From JAWKTM01 sp041399085 (GTDB lineage Bacteria > Planctomycetota > Planctomycetia > Pirellulales > Pirellulaceae): a DNA stretch of 64,000 bases. The position numbers and the translations under genes are program-made. Each line of letters begins with the position of its first letter. Position 1 is the stretch's first letter. Under the pieces are notes generated by a model. It did not search any database, was not told the DNA's origin, and was given only the letters and a program-made list of their open reading frames with translations. Of this stretch, positions 20,020 through 29,299 are shown piece after piece. Where the stretch lies: the NCBI GenBank assembly GCA_041399085.1, contig JAWKTM010000022.1, positions 42,083 to 106,082 of the forward strand. The letters run 5' to 3'.

Positions 20020-22209
20020 ATGTCTTCCGAATCCCACAACGTCCGACCTTCACGCATCGTGCCGCCACACGATCCTTCGCAATCTAGCGACGCTCATCTC
20101 AATTCGCTGACCTCCTTGCTCGACGGGCTCGACGATCACGGAATCGCCAAACCTGACAGCTCACGGCAGCGGGCGCTGAACTTTGAAAACCATTTGGTTC
20201 AAGTCCGGTTGGGCGTGGCGAGCAGCCTGTTCGCCGCGTTGCGAGCTCGCCATGCACCGACGGCAGCCCATTCGCTCCGCGTCTCGGTGGCCTGTTCCGC
20301 TTGGCTCAGCCATCTCGGGCTGCCGGAGTCCGAACGCGATACGATCGAGGTCGCCGCGCTGCTGCACGATATCGGCAAGATCGGAGTTCCCGACGCGGTG
20401 TTGAAGAAACCGGCGGCGCTGACGCGCGAAGAGCAACTGCTGATGGTTCGGCACCGCCGCATGGGGATCGAGATTCTGCGGCACGCATCCGTGTCGCCCG
20501 ATCTGCTGAACATCATCAAATACTCGACGGCTTGGTACGACGGCAGCCATGCTAACGCCGATCGTCAGCGAGACGAACTGCCGCTCGGCTCTCGGTTGCT
20601 CGCCATTGTCGATGCGTTCGACGCCATGACGACCGATCAGATCTATCGGCCTGCCATGTCGCGCGACCGAGCGGTCGCCGAGTTGTATCGTTGTGCGGGT
20701 ACGCAATTCTCGCCGGAATTGGTCGAGCACTTTTGCCGGCTGGTGATGAGCGACGCCGTCGATCTGAACGCGGCCGTCGAGGCCCGGTGGCTGAAGCAGC
20801 TTCAAGCCAATCGGTCCGATCAAATGTGGCGGCTGCAGATGTCCGACTCGAGCGAGTTCTCATCGGCCAACGAGCTGTTCCACGAAAAGCTGTTGCAAAG
20901 CATGCACGACGGCGTGGTGTTCATCGACGCCGTCGGCTCGATCCTGTATTGGAACCGAGCTTGCGAGCGGCTGACCGGCATTCCATCCACGGCGGTGGCG
21001 GACAAACAATGGGATCCTTCGCTGGTCGGCTTGTGCGACGAAAGCGGTTCACACATCGCCCGCGACGAATGCCCGTTGATCGAAGTGCTGAAATCCCGCA
21101 CGCAATTGTTGCGACGCATGTCGCTACAAGGCCGAGGCAGCGTCACGCGCCTGATCGACGCCCACTTCGTGCCGGTCGTGGGCCGAGACGGTTCGGTTCA
21201 CGGAGCGGCCCTCGTGATGCACGACGCCACGTCCGAAGCGTCGCTGGAAGAACGCGTTCAGTCGCTGCACGAACGGGCCACCCAGGATCCGCTGACGAAA
21301 GTGGCGAACCGCGCCGAATTCGATCGCACGATCGAGCAATATGTGGCTTCGCACATGGAACAGAATCGGCGTTGCAGTCTGATCATTTGCGACATCGACT
21401 ACTTCAAGCGAATCAACGACCAATACGGACACCAAGCGGGCGACGAGGCGTTGGTCAGCTTCGCCGCGCTGCTGCGTCGGTTCTGCCGAGCGGGCGATTT
21501 GGTGGCACGTTACGGCGGCGAAGAGTTCGTGATGCTGTGCGCGAACTGCGACAATGCCACGGCAACGGCTCGGGCCGACGAGATTCGCGTCGATCTTTCC
21601 GAGACTCCGCAGTCGATGTTGAACGGCAAGTGCATTACGGCCAGCTTCGGCGTGACCGAGATGCAGCCCGGCGATACGCCAGAAACGATGCTTCGCCGAG
21701 CCGATCGCGGCTTGTTGCAGGCGAAGGAAACCGGCCGCAATCGGGTCGTCCAACTCGGCCCCGGCATGGAGAACGACGAGAAATCGGAAGGCGGACGCGG
21801 TTGGTTCTCGTGGTTCGATTCCCAGCCGCTGGAGCATGTCGCCGAGCAGACGTTGATCACGCGAGTGCCGTTCGACGTGGCGATCGAAAAGCTCCGCGGC
21901 TTTATCGCCGATCACGAGGGCGAACTGACGTCGGTCCAGGAAAAGTCGCTGGCTATCAAGATCGAAGGGGACAACACGCCGTTGCGTCGCCGCCGTTCCG
22001 ATCGCGCCGTGCCGTTCATGGTCGAGTTGGAATTCGAGGGCGACGACAACGCAAGTTCCAGCGGCCTGACGCAAACGCGAATTCACGTCGTGATCCGGCC
22101 GCTCCGCAGCCGCGACCGCCGCAAGGGCGACATCGAGGAACGGGCGCGTCTGGTGCTGTCAAGCTTGAAGTCGTATCTGATGGCCACCGAATGCTCGGCT
22201 CGCAGGTAG
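20020..22209 (+). CDS. HD/PAS/GGDEF signalling protein, probable diguanylate cyclase
   Basis: A 729-residue soluble protein. Residues ~75-240 form an HD-type domain with AHSLRVSVACSAW and LLHDIGKIGVPDAVLKKP, but the usual HH-E-x-x-D-G-x-GYP segment is replaced by YSTAWYDGSHAN, so hydrolysis of c-di-GMP is doubtful. Residues ~285-410 are a PAS domain (MHDGVVFIDAVGSILYWNRA). Residues ~420-590 are a GGDEF domain with an intact GGEEF active site in ARYGGEEFVMLC. An RAGD lies five residues upstream, which fits the RxxD product-inhibition site. A ~140-residue C-terminal region is unassigned. It likely makes c-di-GMP in response to a PAS-sensed cue. Transcribed alone. Confidence 0.85.
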   Translation: MSSESHNVRPSRIVPPHDPSQSSDAHLNSLTSLLDGLDDHGIAKPDSSRQRALNFENHLVQVRLGVASSLFAALRARHAPTAAHSLRVSVACSAWLSHLGLPESERDTIEVAALLHDIGKIGVPDAVLKKPAALTREEQLLMVRHRRMGIEILRHASVSPDLLNIIKYSTAWYDGSHANADRQRDELPLGSRLLAIVDAFDAMTTDQIYRPAMSRDRAVAELYRCAGTQFSPELVEHFCRLVMSDAVDLNAAVEARWLKQLQANRSDQMWRLQMSDSSEFSSANELFHEKLLQSMHDGVVFIDAVGSILYWNRACERLTGIPSTAVADKQWDPSLVGLCDESGSHIARDECPLIEVLKSRTQLLRRMSLQGRGSVTRLIDAHFVPVVGRDGSVHGAALVMHDATSEASLEERVQSLHERATQDPLTKVANRAEFDRTIEQYVASHMEQNRRCSLIICDIDYFKRINDQYGHQAGDEALVSFAALLRRFCRAGDLVARYGGEEFVMLCANCDNATATARADEIRVDLSETPQSMLNGKCITASFGVTEMQPGDTPETMLRRADRGLLQAKETGRNRVVQLGPGMENDEKSEGGRGWFSWFDSQPLEHVAEQTLITRVPFDVAIEKLRGFIADHEGELTSVQEKSLAIKIEGDNTPLRRRRSDRAVPFMVELEFEGDDNASSSGLTQTRIHVVIRPLRSRDRRKGDIEERARLVLSSLKSYLMATECSARR

Positions 22210-22616
22210 CTACTTCCTTTTCCAATGGCGATTTCGCATTGGTTTAGTGATAAACGCTAGACACTGAGTTCCATGCTCGAATCCAATCCATGCTTTGCAA
22301 AGGTTATTGAACGGAGAGCGGAACCTGAAGTCGCATTGAGGTTCGACACCTTTCGAGGGGAACCGAGAAACAGTGACCTGGTCGTTGACGCGAGGGATCG
22401 CCCGGCAACTACATTGTCTCCGTTGGTGTCCGAAAGTGCTGGGCTAGGGCAGTCTTGGTGTTTCTCGTAAGAACGGACGACCGGTAAGGAGAGACCCAGA
22501 TTACCCGATCAGCCAACTGATCGCGAAGCGCTATCAAAGTCCACTCCCTTGCTAACGGATTCCGCCTAAAGCCAGCGAATGCAGGGGCGACCGACGCGGC
22601 GGATTGGCTCATCTCA
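22210..22616. other. convergent intergenic region, no supported gene
   Basis: 407 bp between convergent genes. A 65-codon plus ORF at 22273-22470 has no recognisable motif. No strong hairpin with a T-tract was found. Confidence 0.35.
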
Positions 22617-23651
22617 TTAGTCGGGCGCATCGAGATTGACTCGCTCCAGCACGATAGCCGGCTCACTCTCAAAACACTTCTCGGCATTGTCGTGAAGAAA
22701 CTTCAGAAACTCATTTGCCTCGCTTCGAACGTTCAACTCTCCGTTGAAGAGCAGGCCCGACCCTAACCCCGCGAGCATTCCATTGTCGATTGACTCTTGG
22801 ATAAACGAATCAACCAGGGCATACAGCTCCAACCTTCCCCTGTCGTCAATTCCGTAGCGCATCGACAGGTGCAATTCCGGTTCCGGCTCTCCTTGCACGT
22901 GGGGGATTATAACCATATAAGAATTGGCGTCGAGCGTGAGCGTATACAAATCGGCCTCAAGCGTATCCGCCAAACTCAGTCTCATGACGCGATCCGTTTC
23001 CTCCGTAAGCTCAATCGTAAGAACATCGCTGGATTGAATCGAATCCTCCCCAGCGAAGTGTTGCTGGTTCAATAGCGTGAAGTCTGTCATCACTTTGTTG
23101 GTTGGCGCAATTACCTCCCGCCATGTTCCTAACAATCGCCTGTCCAGCCGTGCCCCTTCCGCGGAAATCGGCGGTTGGCGCCTTTCACACTCGTCAATCA
23201 ATTCCCGGAAGTCCGTCCGCTCGTGAAGCGCGCTCAAGTCGCCGCGAACTCGAATTTCGCGGGCAATTTCGCCCCGGTATTTGATGTCGACAGTCCGCCA
23301 CGCATGCTTCAGCGCGGAGACAGCCCGGGCTCGCAGCGCGTCGGACTTGAAGCGATCGCTCTCGTGCAAACTCAAGAAAGTCAGGCAGACCGCGGCATCA
23401 ACTTGCTGCCCCCAATTCGATCGCTCTCCAGACTCTAATAGCTCGTGGACCGTGAGAACTTCGCGCACCATATCAAGAGCCTCTTGCTCACGGTTACGTT
23501 CCAACAGCCGCGATGTCATTCTCACTGCGTGTGTCGCTAGGAAATCATGCACGGAGTCTCGCGGGCCGAGCCTTGCCAATTCAAGCAGATGGGAAATTGT
23601 CGCTCGCCGGTGCTTTAGTTCCAGCTCGACCGACGAATTCGGCTCGACCAT
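22617..23651 (-). CDS. TPR-like and lipocalin-like protein, possible C-terminal continuation of the kinase
   Basis: A 344-residue ORF in the same reading frame as the upstream kinase, separated from it by one TGA (23706-23708) and 18 open codons. Its first ~150 residues are helical and look like the TPR tails of planctomycete kinases (TSRLLERNREQEALDMVREV; ALHERTDFRELIDECE near 145-160). From ~175 it changes to a beta-rich module starting RRLLGTWREVIAPTNKVM, reminiscent of lipocalin-like or TIGR03067-type domains (DVLTIELTEETDRVMRLSLA, TLTLDANSYMVIIPHVQG). The ATG at 23651 is the first in frame after the stop. It may be a separate gene or the severed end of a ~990-residue kinase; I cannot decide from sequence. 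Confidence 0.55.
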   Translation of the reverse strand: MVEPNSSVELELKHRRATISHLLELARLGPRDSVHDFLATHAVRMTSRLLERNREQEALDMVREVLTVHELLESGERSNWGQQVDAAVCLTFLSLHESDRFKSDALRARAVSALKHAWRTVDIKYRGEIAREIRVRGDLSALHERTDFRELIDECERRQPPISAEGARLDRRLLGTWREVIAPTNKVMTDFTLLNQQHFAGEDSIQSSDVLTIELTEETDRVMRLSLADTLEADLYTLTLDANSYMVIIPHVQGEPEPELHLSMRYGIDDRGRLELYALVDSFIQESIDNGMLAGLGSGLLFNGELNVRSEANEFLKFLHDNAEKCFESEPAIVLERVNLDAPD

Positions 23652-23705
23652 GCCAACGGCGAGGTTCGCGTTTCGCGGCTTCAGTGGCGATAGAAATCGA
23701 ATGAC

Positions 23706-25595
23706 TCACATTCGACTCGGATGGTCGCCTCCCCAGATCACCTTGCCGGCAATGGCATCGGCGAGATTACCGTTGAGTCGGGCATCCTCTTGTAACCAGG
23801 TAGCCCGATCCGTGACTGCCAACAGCCCTTGATTGACTAGCAACGCTTCCTCATAGGTTTCGATGGCATCATCAAAACCGTGTTCCGCGGATTGCGTCAT
23901 GCCACGATTGCCAAGGATATTCAGCTTCAGCCGAAGATAGTTAGGATCGTCAGGAAATCGTTCCAGAAGGCCTGTCGTATAAAACATAGCCCTCTTGTAT
24001 CCATCCTTGGCTCCGGATAAGTCCGCCGTCTTATGCCGCGTTAATGCAACTCGGTTCCAAGCAATAGCTAACTGATACTGATTCGCGTCCGTCGCTTCGG
24101 TTTGATACTGCTCCTGTCGTAGCTGCAAAGCGGCCGAATACTCGCGCAGCGACTCGGACATCTTCAGTTGTTCGTAAAATTCCTTGCCCGCCGTCTCATG
24201 CGCGGCCGCAAGTTCGTCCAAACGTTGCCGCAACTCGCCGTAGGCTTCGGCCAATTGCCGATTCGCGGCTTGTGTCCGAGTAAAATCAAACGCTAACGCC
24301 ACAATTCCAATCAAAACCGCCGCGGCAATGATTCCAGAAACGGTACGGTGCCTTCGAATCCACCGAGAAAATCGGGACACGAGCGGCTCGCGAAAAACGC
24401 TCACGCGTTCGTGGTCCAACCAAGCCTGGACATCCAACCGCATTGCCTTCACGTCCTGATAACGATGCTCGGGCGCCAACGCCATGGCATGTAAGCAGAT
24501 GGCTTCCAACGCGGCCGGAACGCGACGCGAAATTAGTCGCGGACGCTCGAAATCCCCGCGTCCAACCGCTTCACATATCTCATGGCTACTCGTCCCCTGA
24601 AACGCCGGGCAACCAGCGAGAATTTCATATAAGGTCGCGCCGAGACTGTATATGTCGCTTGCCTTGCCAACTTGATCGATCTTTCCCATCGCCTGCTCGG
24701 GACTCATATAAGCCGGCGTGCCCAACCGCATTCCGTACTGGGTCAACAGCGGCTCCGATTCCTCCAAAGGTTGCGAGGGTGTCTCGCCGCCCGGCCCCGC
24801 CGGTTCGTTCACCGGCGAAAGCTCTCGCGACAAACCCCAATCAATCACAATGGTCTCACCATGTTTTCCCAGCAGCACGTTGTTAGGCTTGAGATCACGA
24901 TGGATCACACCATTCTCGTGCGCGTATTCCATCGCGTGGCAAACATCGATAAACCGTCGCAGCAACTGTCGAAGCGGCCACTCCGGCGCGCCGTGCTCGA
25001 TGGCTTGCCCCAAGGTAACGCCATCCACCAGGTACATCGCATAGAAGGGCAACCCATCTCGCGTTCGGCCGGCCGAGTAAACCGTCACAATCCCCGGATG
25101 TGCCAGTCTCGCCGTGCGACGAGCCTCGTTTTCAAAGCGTTGTTGGATCTCGGGATCATTGCTCTTGCTGCCGAGAATGACCTTGACCGCCGCCGTTCGT
25201 CCGAAATCATCACGGGCCGTCCAAATCCGCCCTAAACCGCCTTGTGCAAGCGGTTCACTGACGTGCCAAGAATTCGTTGACTTAAGCTTGTCATCGGCAT
25301 GAAGTTCCGCGGGCGGCTCCCTAAACGATCCAGGGGATTCTTGACGCACTTTGGCGAAGATTCGATCGACGCACTGGTCGAGTTCGTCCAAGCTAGGATC
25401 AACCACACAGGCCCATCGAAGCCGATGGTCTAAAGATTCGTCAGCCGCGGACGTTCGTGACAACCGTTGTCGGCACAACTCGCACTGCGCGACGTGCCGC
25501 CCGACCTCGCGGTTGCGCGCTTCACTCAACTGACCATGCTCGAACCGTGACAATTCCTCGGGCGACGGACACGACACCACTCTATCCTCCCCCAT
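23706..25595 (-). CDS. serine/threonine protein kinase with N-terminal anti-sigma-type zinc finger
   Basis: A 629-residue protein. Residues ~25-45 contain the H-x3-C-x2-C pattern of zinc-binding anti-sigma domains (VGRHVAQCELCRQRL). The kinase domain (~115-385) has a glycine loop (LAQGGLGRIWTARDD), catalytic Lys in AAVKVIL, HRDLKPNNVLL, the metal-binding IDWGLSREL (DWG instead of DFG, common in bacterial kinases) and GTPAYMSPEQAMG. A transmembrane helix at ~420-440 (TVSGIIAAAVLIGIVALAFD) is followed by extracytoplasmic TPR-like repeats. It lies 31 bp downstream of an ECF sigma gene, the usual arrangement of STK-associated ECF sigma factors. The kinase probably controls that sigma factor by phosphorylation or by its zinc finger. 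Confidence 0.88.
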   Translation of the reverse strand: MGEDRVVSCPSPEELSRFEHGQLSEARNREVGRHVAQCELCRQRLSRTSAADESLDHRLRWACVVDPSLDELDQCVDRIFAKVRQESPGSFREPPAELHADDKLKSTNSWHVSEPLAQGGLGRIWTARDDFGRTAAVKVILGSKSNDPEIQQRFENEARRTARLAHPGIVTVYSAGRTRDGLPFYAMYLVDGVTLGQAIEHGAPEWPLRQLLRRFIDVCHAMEYAHENGVIHRDLKPNNVLLGKHGETIVIDWGLSRELSPVNEPAGPGGETPSQPLEESEPLLTQYGMRLGTPAYMSPEQAMGKIDQVGKASDIYSLGATLYEILAGCPAFQGTSSHEICEAVGRGDFERPRLISRRVPAALEAICLHAMALAPEHRYQDVKAMRLDVQAWLDHERVSVFREPLVSRFSRWIRRHRTVSGIIAAAVLIGIVALAFDFTRTQAANRQLAEAYGELRQRLDELAAAHETAGKEFYEQLKMSESLREYSAALQLRQEQYQTEATDANQYQLAIAWNRVALTRHKTADLSGAKDGYKRAMFYTTGLLERFPDDPNYLRLKLNILGNRGMTQSAEHGFDDAIETYEEALLVNQGLLAVTDRATWLQEDARLNGNLADAIAGKVIWGGDHPSRM

Positions 25596-25626
25596 TCACG
25601 ACGAGCGACCTATCAACGCTCGTCCC

Positions 25627-26223
25627 TTATCTCAACTTAACCAGTCCTAGCAGTTCGCCTTCCAATTTCTTTCGCAGGCGGCTCAGTTGCTTTTCGACCG
25701 CGTTTCGCGACTTCCCTTGGCGCGACGCAATCTCTTCGAACTCTTCGCCGTTAATCCACCGTCCTTGGACCGCGTCCCACGCGTCCGCCGGAAGCGATTT
25801 TTCCAACTCCTTTAAGCGTCTTCGAAGCACGAGTTGTTGCTCCGACTCCGTGAATTCGGCGTCCACATACTCTTCCGAATCCCAATTCGGATCCTCGACC
25901 TGCCCCAAGACTTGCATCGCCGTGGAACCACCCGTGGCGTGCCCCTGCTTTCGCCGCTTCCAATCCAGAAACTTGGACCGCGTAATCGTCCACAGAAAGC
26001 CACGAAACGAACGATGGTCAAATCGCTCCAGACTGACAAGCAATTGCATAATGACCTCTTGAGCCACATCCTCCGTATCATGCATGCTTAAACCACATCG
26101 TCGATGACACCAAAGCACAATGACGGGAGAGTAGAGTCGAATCAGTTCACTCCAGGCCTCTTGCTCTCCATTCTGGGCACGCCCAATGAGCGTATGAGAA
26201 GTGCTGTTATTATGAGCATCCAC
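25627..26223 (-). CDS. ECF-type RNA polymerase sigma factor
   Basis: A sigma-70 family factor of about 198 residues. Region 2 is visible as TLIGRAQNGEQEAWSELIRL, AQEVIMQLLVSLERFDHR and SFRGFLWTITRSKFLDWKRR. Region 4 is visible as LPADAWDAVQGRWINGEEFE, then EEIASRQGKSRNAVEKQLSR with the helix-turn-helix. I chose the GTG at 26223 (VDAHNNSTSHTL) because conserved sequence begins just after it and because a longer in-frame ATG ORF (26334) would run into the end of the DUF1559 gene. It sits immediately upstream of the zinc-finger kinase and is likely its target. Confidence 0.85.
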   Translation of the reverse strand: MDAHNNSTSHTLIGRAQNGEQEAWSELIRLYSPVIVLWCHRRCGLSMHDTEDVAQEVIMQLLVSLERFDHRSFRGFLWTITRSKFLDWKRRKQGHATGGSTAMQVLGQVEDPNWDSEEYVDAEFTESEQQLVLRRRLKELEKSLPADAWDAVQGRWINGEEFEEIASRQGKSRNAVEKQLSRLRKKLEGELLGLVKLR

Positions 26224-26327
26224 GATCTTCAAGCTCCGGCCGTTAGGCGGCGCACGCTTGCTGGATTCGGAGTCACTCCCCGAAATCGAAGCGCCCCAGC
26301 CAAACCGTGGCCGGCGTGCGTCGCGGT

Positions 26328-27410
26328 TTACCAATCAGGTATTACCTCGCCGCCAGCGATGGTTCCCAGCGCGCCCCAGACGCCATGATTTGCCGGCGTG
26401 AGGTCGCCCGTGTCGATGGTGTCGCTGACGAAACGGACCGAGCCGTCAGCCATCACTACCTGACAGCCGCCGCGATGACGACTGGTCGGCGTAAACACGC
26501 CCCAATCCCACGACGGATTCGCGTCGCCACTGAAAGCTCGGGAAGTCCGATTGTAGCAGGACGGCCCGTTAGGAGGAAGAATTGTTGTCGTGGCAGCCCA
26601 AAAGGGATGGCCCATTGCCCAGGTTGCTCCGCGCTCCATGGGGCTAATCGAAATCCCCGGTTTGTAATTGCGTCCGGTCGCCGTATCCCAACACGCCCGT
26701 GGATTCACGCTAACGTCGGTCGTTAAAATCGCTCCCAAGCCGAGAATTTCCCGGCTACCTGGGCGTCCCATGACTTTCTCGGCCATGGCGATAGTCTGGC
26801 TGGAACCATCCTGGATGTCGGCCATGCGTTTGTAGGAAATCCATCCAAACAAGCCGTTCGTCGAGCCCCAAAAATTATCCTTCGCCGTGGTGCCAACACA
26901 GAACGCATAGTTCGAGTACCCACAATTGTTCATTCGCGGCGACGGCGCCGAGTCCGCCGGGCAGTGCAATACTTCCAGTTGCGTCGCCCAAGGTTCGAAT
27001 GCGCTTACGAATGGCGGAATCGCGGCGTTCCAATGGACCGAATCGTACATCGCGTGCTGGTCCAAGTAGGGCAGCATTTGCACGGTTCCGGCAAAATCGC
27101 CGCCACGATGCCAACTGCTGCCCATCCAGCTCAACCCATCCGGCCCGCCTCGCATCGGAGGAAATACTTTGTGCGAGTCGTGATAGCCGTGCAACGCCAG
27201 CCCAAGCTGCTTGAGATTATTCTTGCACGACGTCTTCCAAGCCGCCGCCCGGGCCGCCTGTACGGCGGGCAACAGCAGCGCCACCAAAACGCCAATAATG
27301 GCGATAACCACCAATAGCTCGACGAGCGTGAAGGCCCGACGCGGCTCCCGCGCCTTTGAGCCTTGATTCGCGAACGGCGGACATTTTATTGGCGATAACA
27401 TTGTTCTCAT
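26328..27410 (-). CDS. DUF1559 protein with prepilin-type N-terminal methylation site
   Basis: A 360-residue protein of the large planctomycete DUF1559 family. It has a type IV prepilin-like signal (RRAFTLVELLVVIAIIGVLV, cleavage before the Phe, Glu at +5) and the family sequence LLPAVQAARAAAWKTSCKNN, then LKQLGLALHGYHD. A carbohydrate-binding-like globular body follows. The C-terminal H-x9-DG signature is intact (HRGGCQVVMADGSVRFV). These proteins are abundant surface pseudopilins of unsettled function. The gene lies between the beta-helix gene upstream and the ECF sigma gene downstream, all on the minus strand, with short gaps (42 and about 105 bp). Confidence 0.9.
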   Translation of the reverse strand: MRTMLSPIKCPPFANQGSKAREPRRAFTLVELLVVIAIIGVLVALLLPAVQAARAAAWKTSCKNNLKQLGLALHGYHDSHKVFPPMRGGPDGLSWMGSSWHRGGDFAGTVQMLPYLDQHAMYDSVHWNAAIPPFVSAFEPWATQLEVLHCPADSAPSPRMNNCGYSNYAFCVGTTAKDNFWGSTNGLFGWISYKRMADIQDGSSQTIAMAEKVMGRPGSREILGLGAILTTDVSVNPRACWDTATGRNYKPGISISPMERGATWAMGHPFWAATTTILPPNGPSCYNRTSRAFSGDANPSWDWGVFTPTSRHRGGCQVVMADGSVRFVSDTIDTGDLTPANHGVWGALGTIAGGEVIPDW

Positions 27411-27452
27411 ACCAGTTAGACTTCGTTAATCAATTTCAACGCCACAAAGCGA

Positions 27453-29096
27453 CTAGCGCCGGCGCGCCCCAATAGGCGAGAGAGCCTTTCCCGTTAGAAC
27501 GACCAACTCCGAACTCTCCGCCGCATCATCGAACTCAAGAGATCGCTGTGTGTGTTTGTAAACGCTATTGGCGATATTCGAATTGCCAAATGTGAGTAGT
27601 ACGTTGTTATTGAAGGCATTCGTATCATCGACAGTCAGCGTACCGTATTTCTTGGCGAATGCTGGCCCAACTGCGGTAATCGACGCTCGCCCGACCATGT
27701 TGCCCGTGCCGAGTTGAATTGACTCGTTTGAATCGAAGATCGACTGCGACACGTGAAGCTCTCCAATCGTCAGGAAAATCGCGCCGCCGTCGCGGGCTTT
27801 GTTTTCGCGGAAGGTGGTGTCGACGATGGTTGCCGAGCCCCCATAGACGTGAATCGCGCCTCCTGCCTGATTTCGTTCGGTTAGGGTAGGCACGTTGACG
27901 GCGTTTCGTTCGAAGAGACTGCCTTCGACCGTCAACGATCCCGTGCTGAAGACAGCGCCGCCGCCCAGTGACACACCGTTGGCGGTTACCCCCATCACCT
28001 TGTTGTAAGAGAACTCCGAGTCATGGATAATTGCCACGCCCCCGTTGGCCAACGCGCCGCCACCAACATCTCCGCGCGTGACATTCTCGCGCAACTCGGA
28101 GCCCTCCACCAACAAGCTCCCTAAATTCGTAATGCCGCCGCCTTGGCCATATGCCATGTTGCGAACGACGAGCGTGTCGTGCAGTTCCAACTTGGCCTGG
28201 GCGTCGTTGTAAATGCCGCCGCCTTGGTTGGGAGTCTGATTCTCGGCAACTACCGAGTCCTCGATTAACAGGTTCCAAGCGTTGTAGATCCCGCCGCCAC
28301 CCTTGCCTTGGATGGCCGAATTAGAAACAACCTCGCTGTCGATGAGATGCAGGTTGTGGTAATTCGCAATCGCGCCGCCGACGCTATTCCAGTCTTCTTC
28401 CGATTCATTTCGGGCGTAGGTGTTTTGCCAGTGGGCTCGGTTATGGGAGAACTTGACGTTTTCGACGCGCGTGTTTTCCATGTTTCGCAAGGCCGCGCCA
28501 TCTTGGGCGCGCGTCCAACCGTTTGTTAACACCAGCCCCGCGAGTTCCACGTTAATGACGTTGTCCAGACGACCGTCGTCGATGTCAAAGATGCGTGTGC
28601 CGTAACCATCACGACCGCCGCCATCGATGGTCACGCGTTCATCGAACAACGTATCCACGTTGTCGGCCCAGCCTTGAATCCGCACGTCGTCCGTAATCCG
28701 CAATGCGCCCAACGCCCGGTCCTGCAAGTTAATGGTGCTGCCAACCAATGACTGGTCGAACTCGATCACATCCAATCCCGGATTCGCATTCGCCGCCAAA
28801 ATCGCTTCCCGCAGCGAAAGAAGTCCGTCCGGCGATACCGTGTCCGAATTCGTCGTGACGATGAACGTCCGACTTGTAGGTTGATCACCTTCGACAAACG
28901 TGTCGGCGAATAGCTCGCGCAGCGACGGAACGGCCAAATCGCCCGCCATCAACAGTCGTCCGTCAAGTCGTTCGCCAACCAAAAGGCGGCGGGCTCGACG
29001 ACGACGAGATGCATCACTGTGTTTGCGGCGTCGTTTATCATTCCAACCTAAATAGGCGGCCAATCGGTTGAGTTTCGACATGGCGACAATCCTCAT
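27453..29096 (-). CDS. parallel beta-helix surface protein with LE-x-R-type N-terminus
   Basis: A 547-residue exported protein. An Arg/Lys-rich head (RRRRARRLLVGERLDGRLLM, residues ~30-50) is a variant of the planctomycete N-terminal signature. A choice-of-anchor/polymorphic-outer-membrane-like start follows (SLREAILAANANPGLDVIEF). Then come many turns of a right-handed parallel beta helix with GGG-I/A-x-N spacing (GKGGGGIYNAWNLLIED, NQGGGIYNDAQAKLELHD, GQGGGITNLGSLLVEGS, GGAIHVYGGSATIVDTTF). It ends SPIGARRR without a dockerin. Such proteins bind or cleave polysaccharides or form surface fibres; no catalytic residues are recognisable. Confidence 0.8.
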   Translation of the reverse strand: MRIVAMSKLNRLAAYLGWNDKRRRKHSDASRRRRARRLLVGERLDGRLLMAGDLAVPSLRELFADTFVEGDQPTSRTFIVTTNSDTVSPDGLLSLREAILAANANPGLDVIEFDQSLVGSTINLQDRALGALRITDDVRIQGWADNVDTLFDERVTIDGGGRDGYGTRIFDIDDGRLDNVINVELAGLVLTNGWTRAQDGAALRNMENTRVENVKFSHNRAHWQNTYARNESEEDWNSVGGAIANYHNLHLIDSEVVSNSAIQGKGGGGIYNAWNLLIEDSVVAENQTPNQGGGIYNDAQAKLELHDTLVVRNMAYGQGGGITNLGSLLVEGSELRENVTRGDVGGGALANGGVAIIHDSEFSYNKVMGVTANGVSLGGGAVFSTGSLTVEGSLFERNAVNVPTLTERNQAGGAIHVYGGSATIVDTTFRENKARDGGAIFLTIGELHVSQSIFDSNESIQLGTGNMVGRASITAVGPAFAKKYGTLTVDDTNAFNNNVLLTFGNSNIANSVYKHTQRSLEFDDAAESSELVVLTGKALSPIGARRR

Positions 29097-29299
29097 CGTT
29101 CAATAATTGGGGGGGGATTCGTTGGCTGGCGTCGTTCAAGATGGCAAATGCCGGTGATTGGAGAGTGCGTCTAACTCTCGGCAACTCGTTTCGATGATTC
29201 GTTGCCTGCGAGTTACGAACGCCATCTCCAAAGGCTGAGGAGCATTTGTCTTTCTCAGAAGACTGAACGCCAGCCCCTGTCGCGCGGCCAAGAATTTTT

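Noticed and set aside
22273..22470. 65-codon ORF in the convergent gap
   Set aside because: No recognisable feature and no conserved context.
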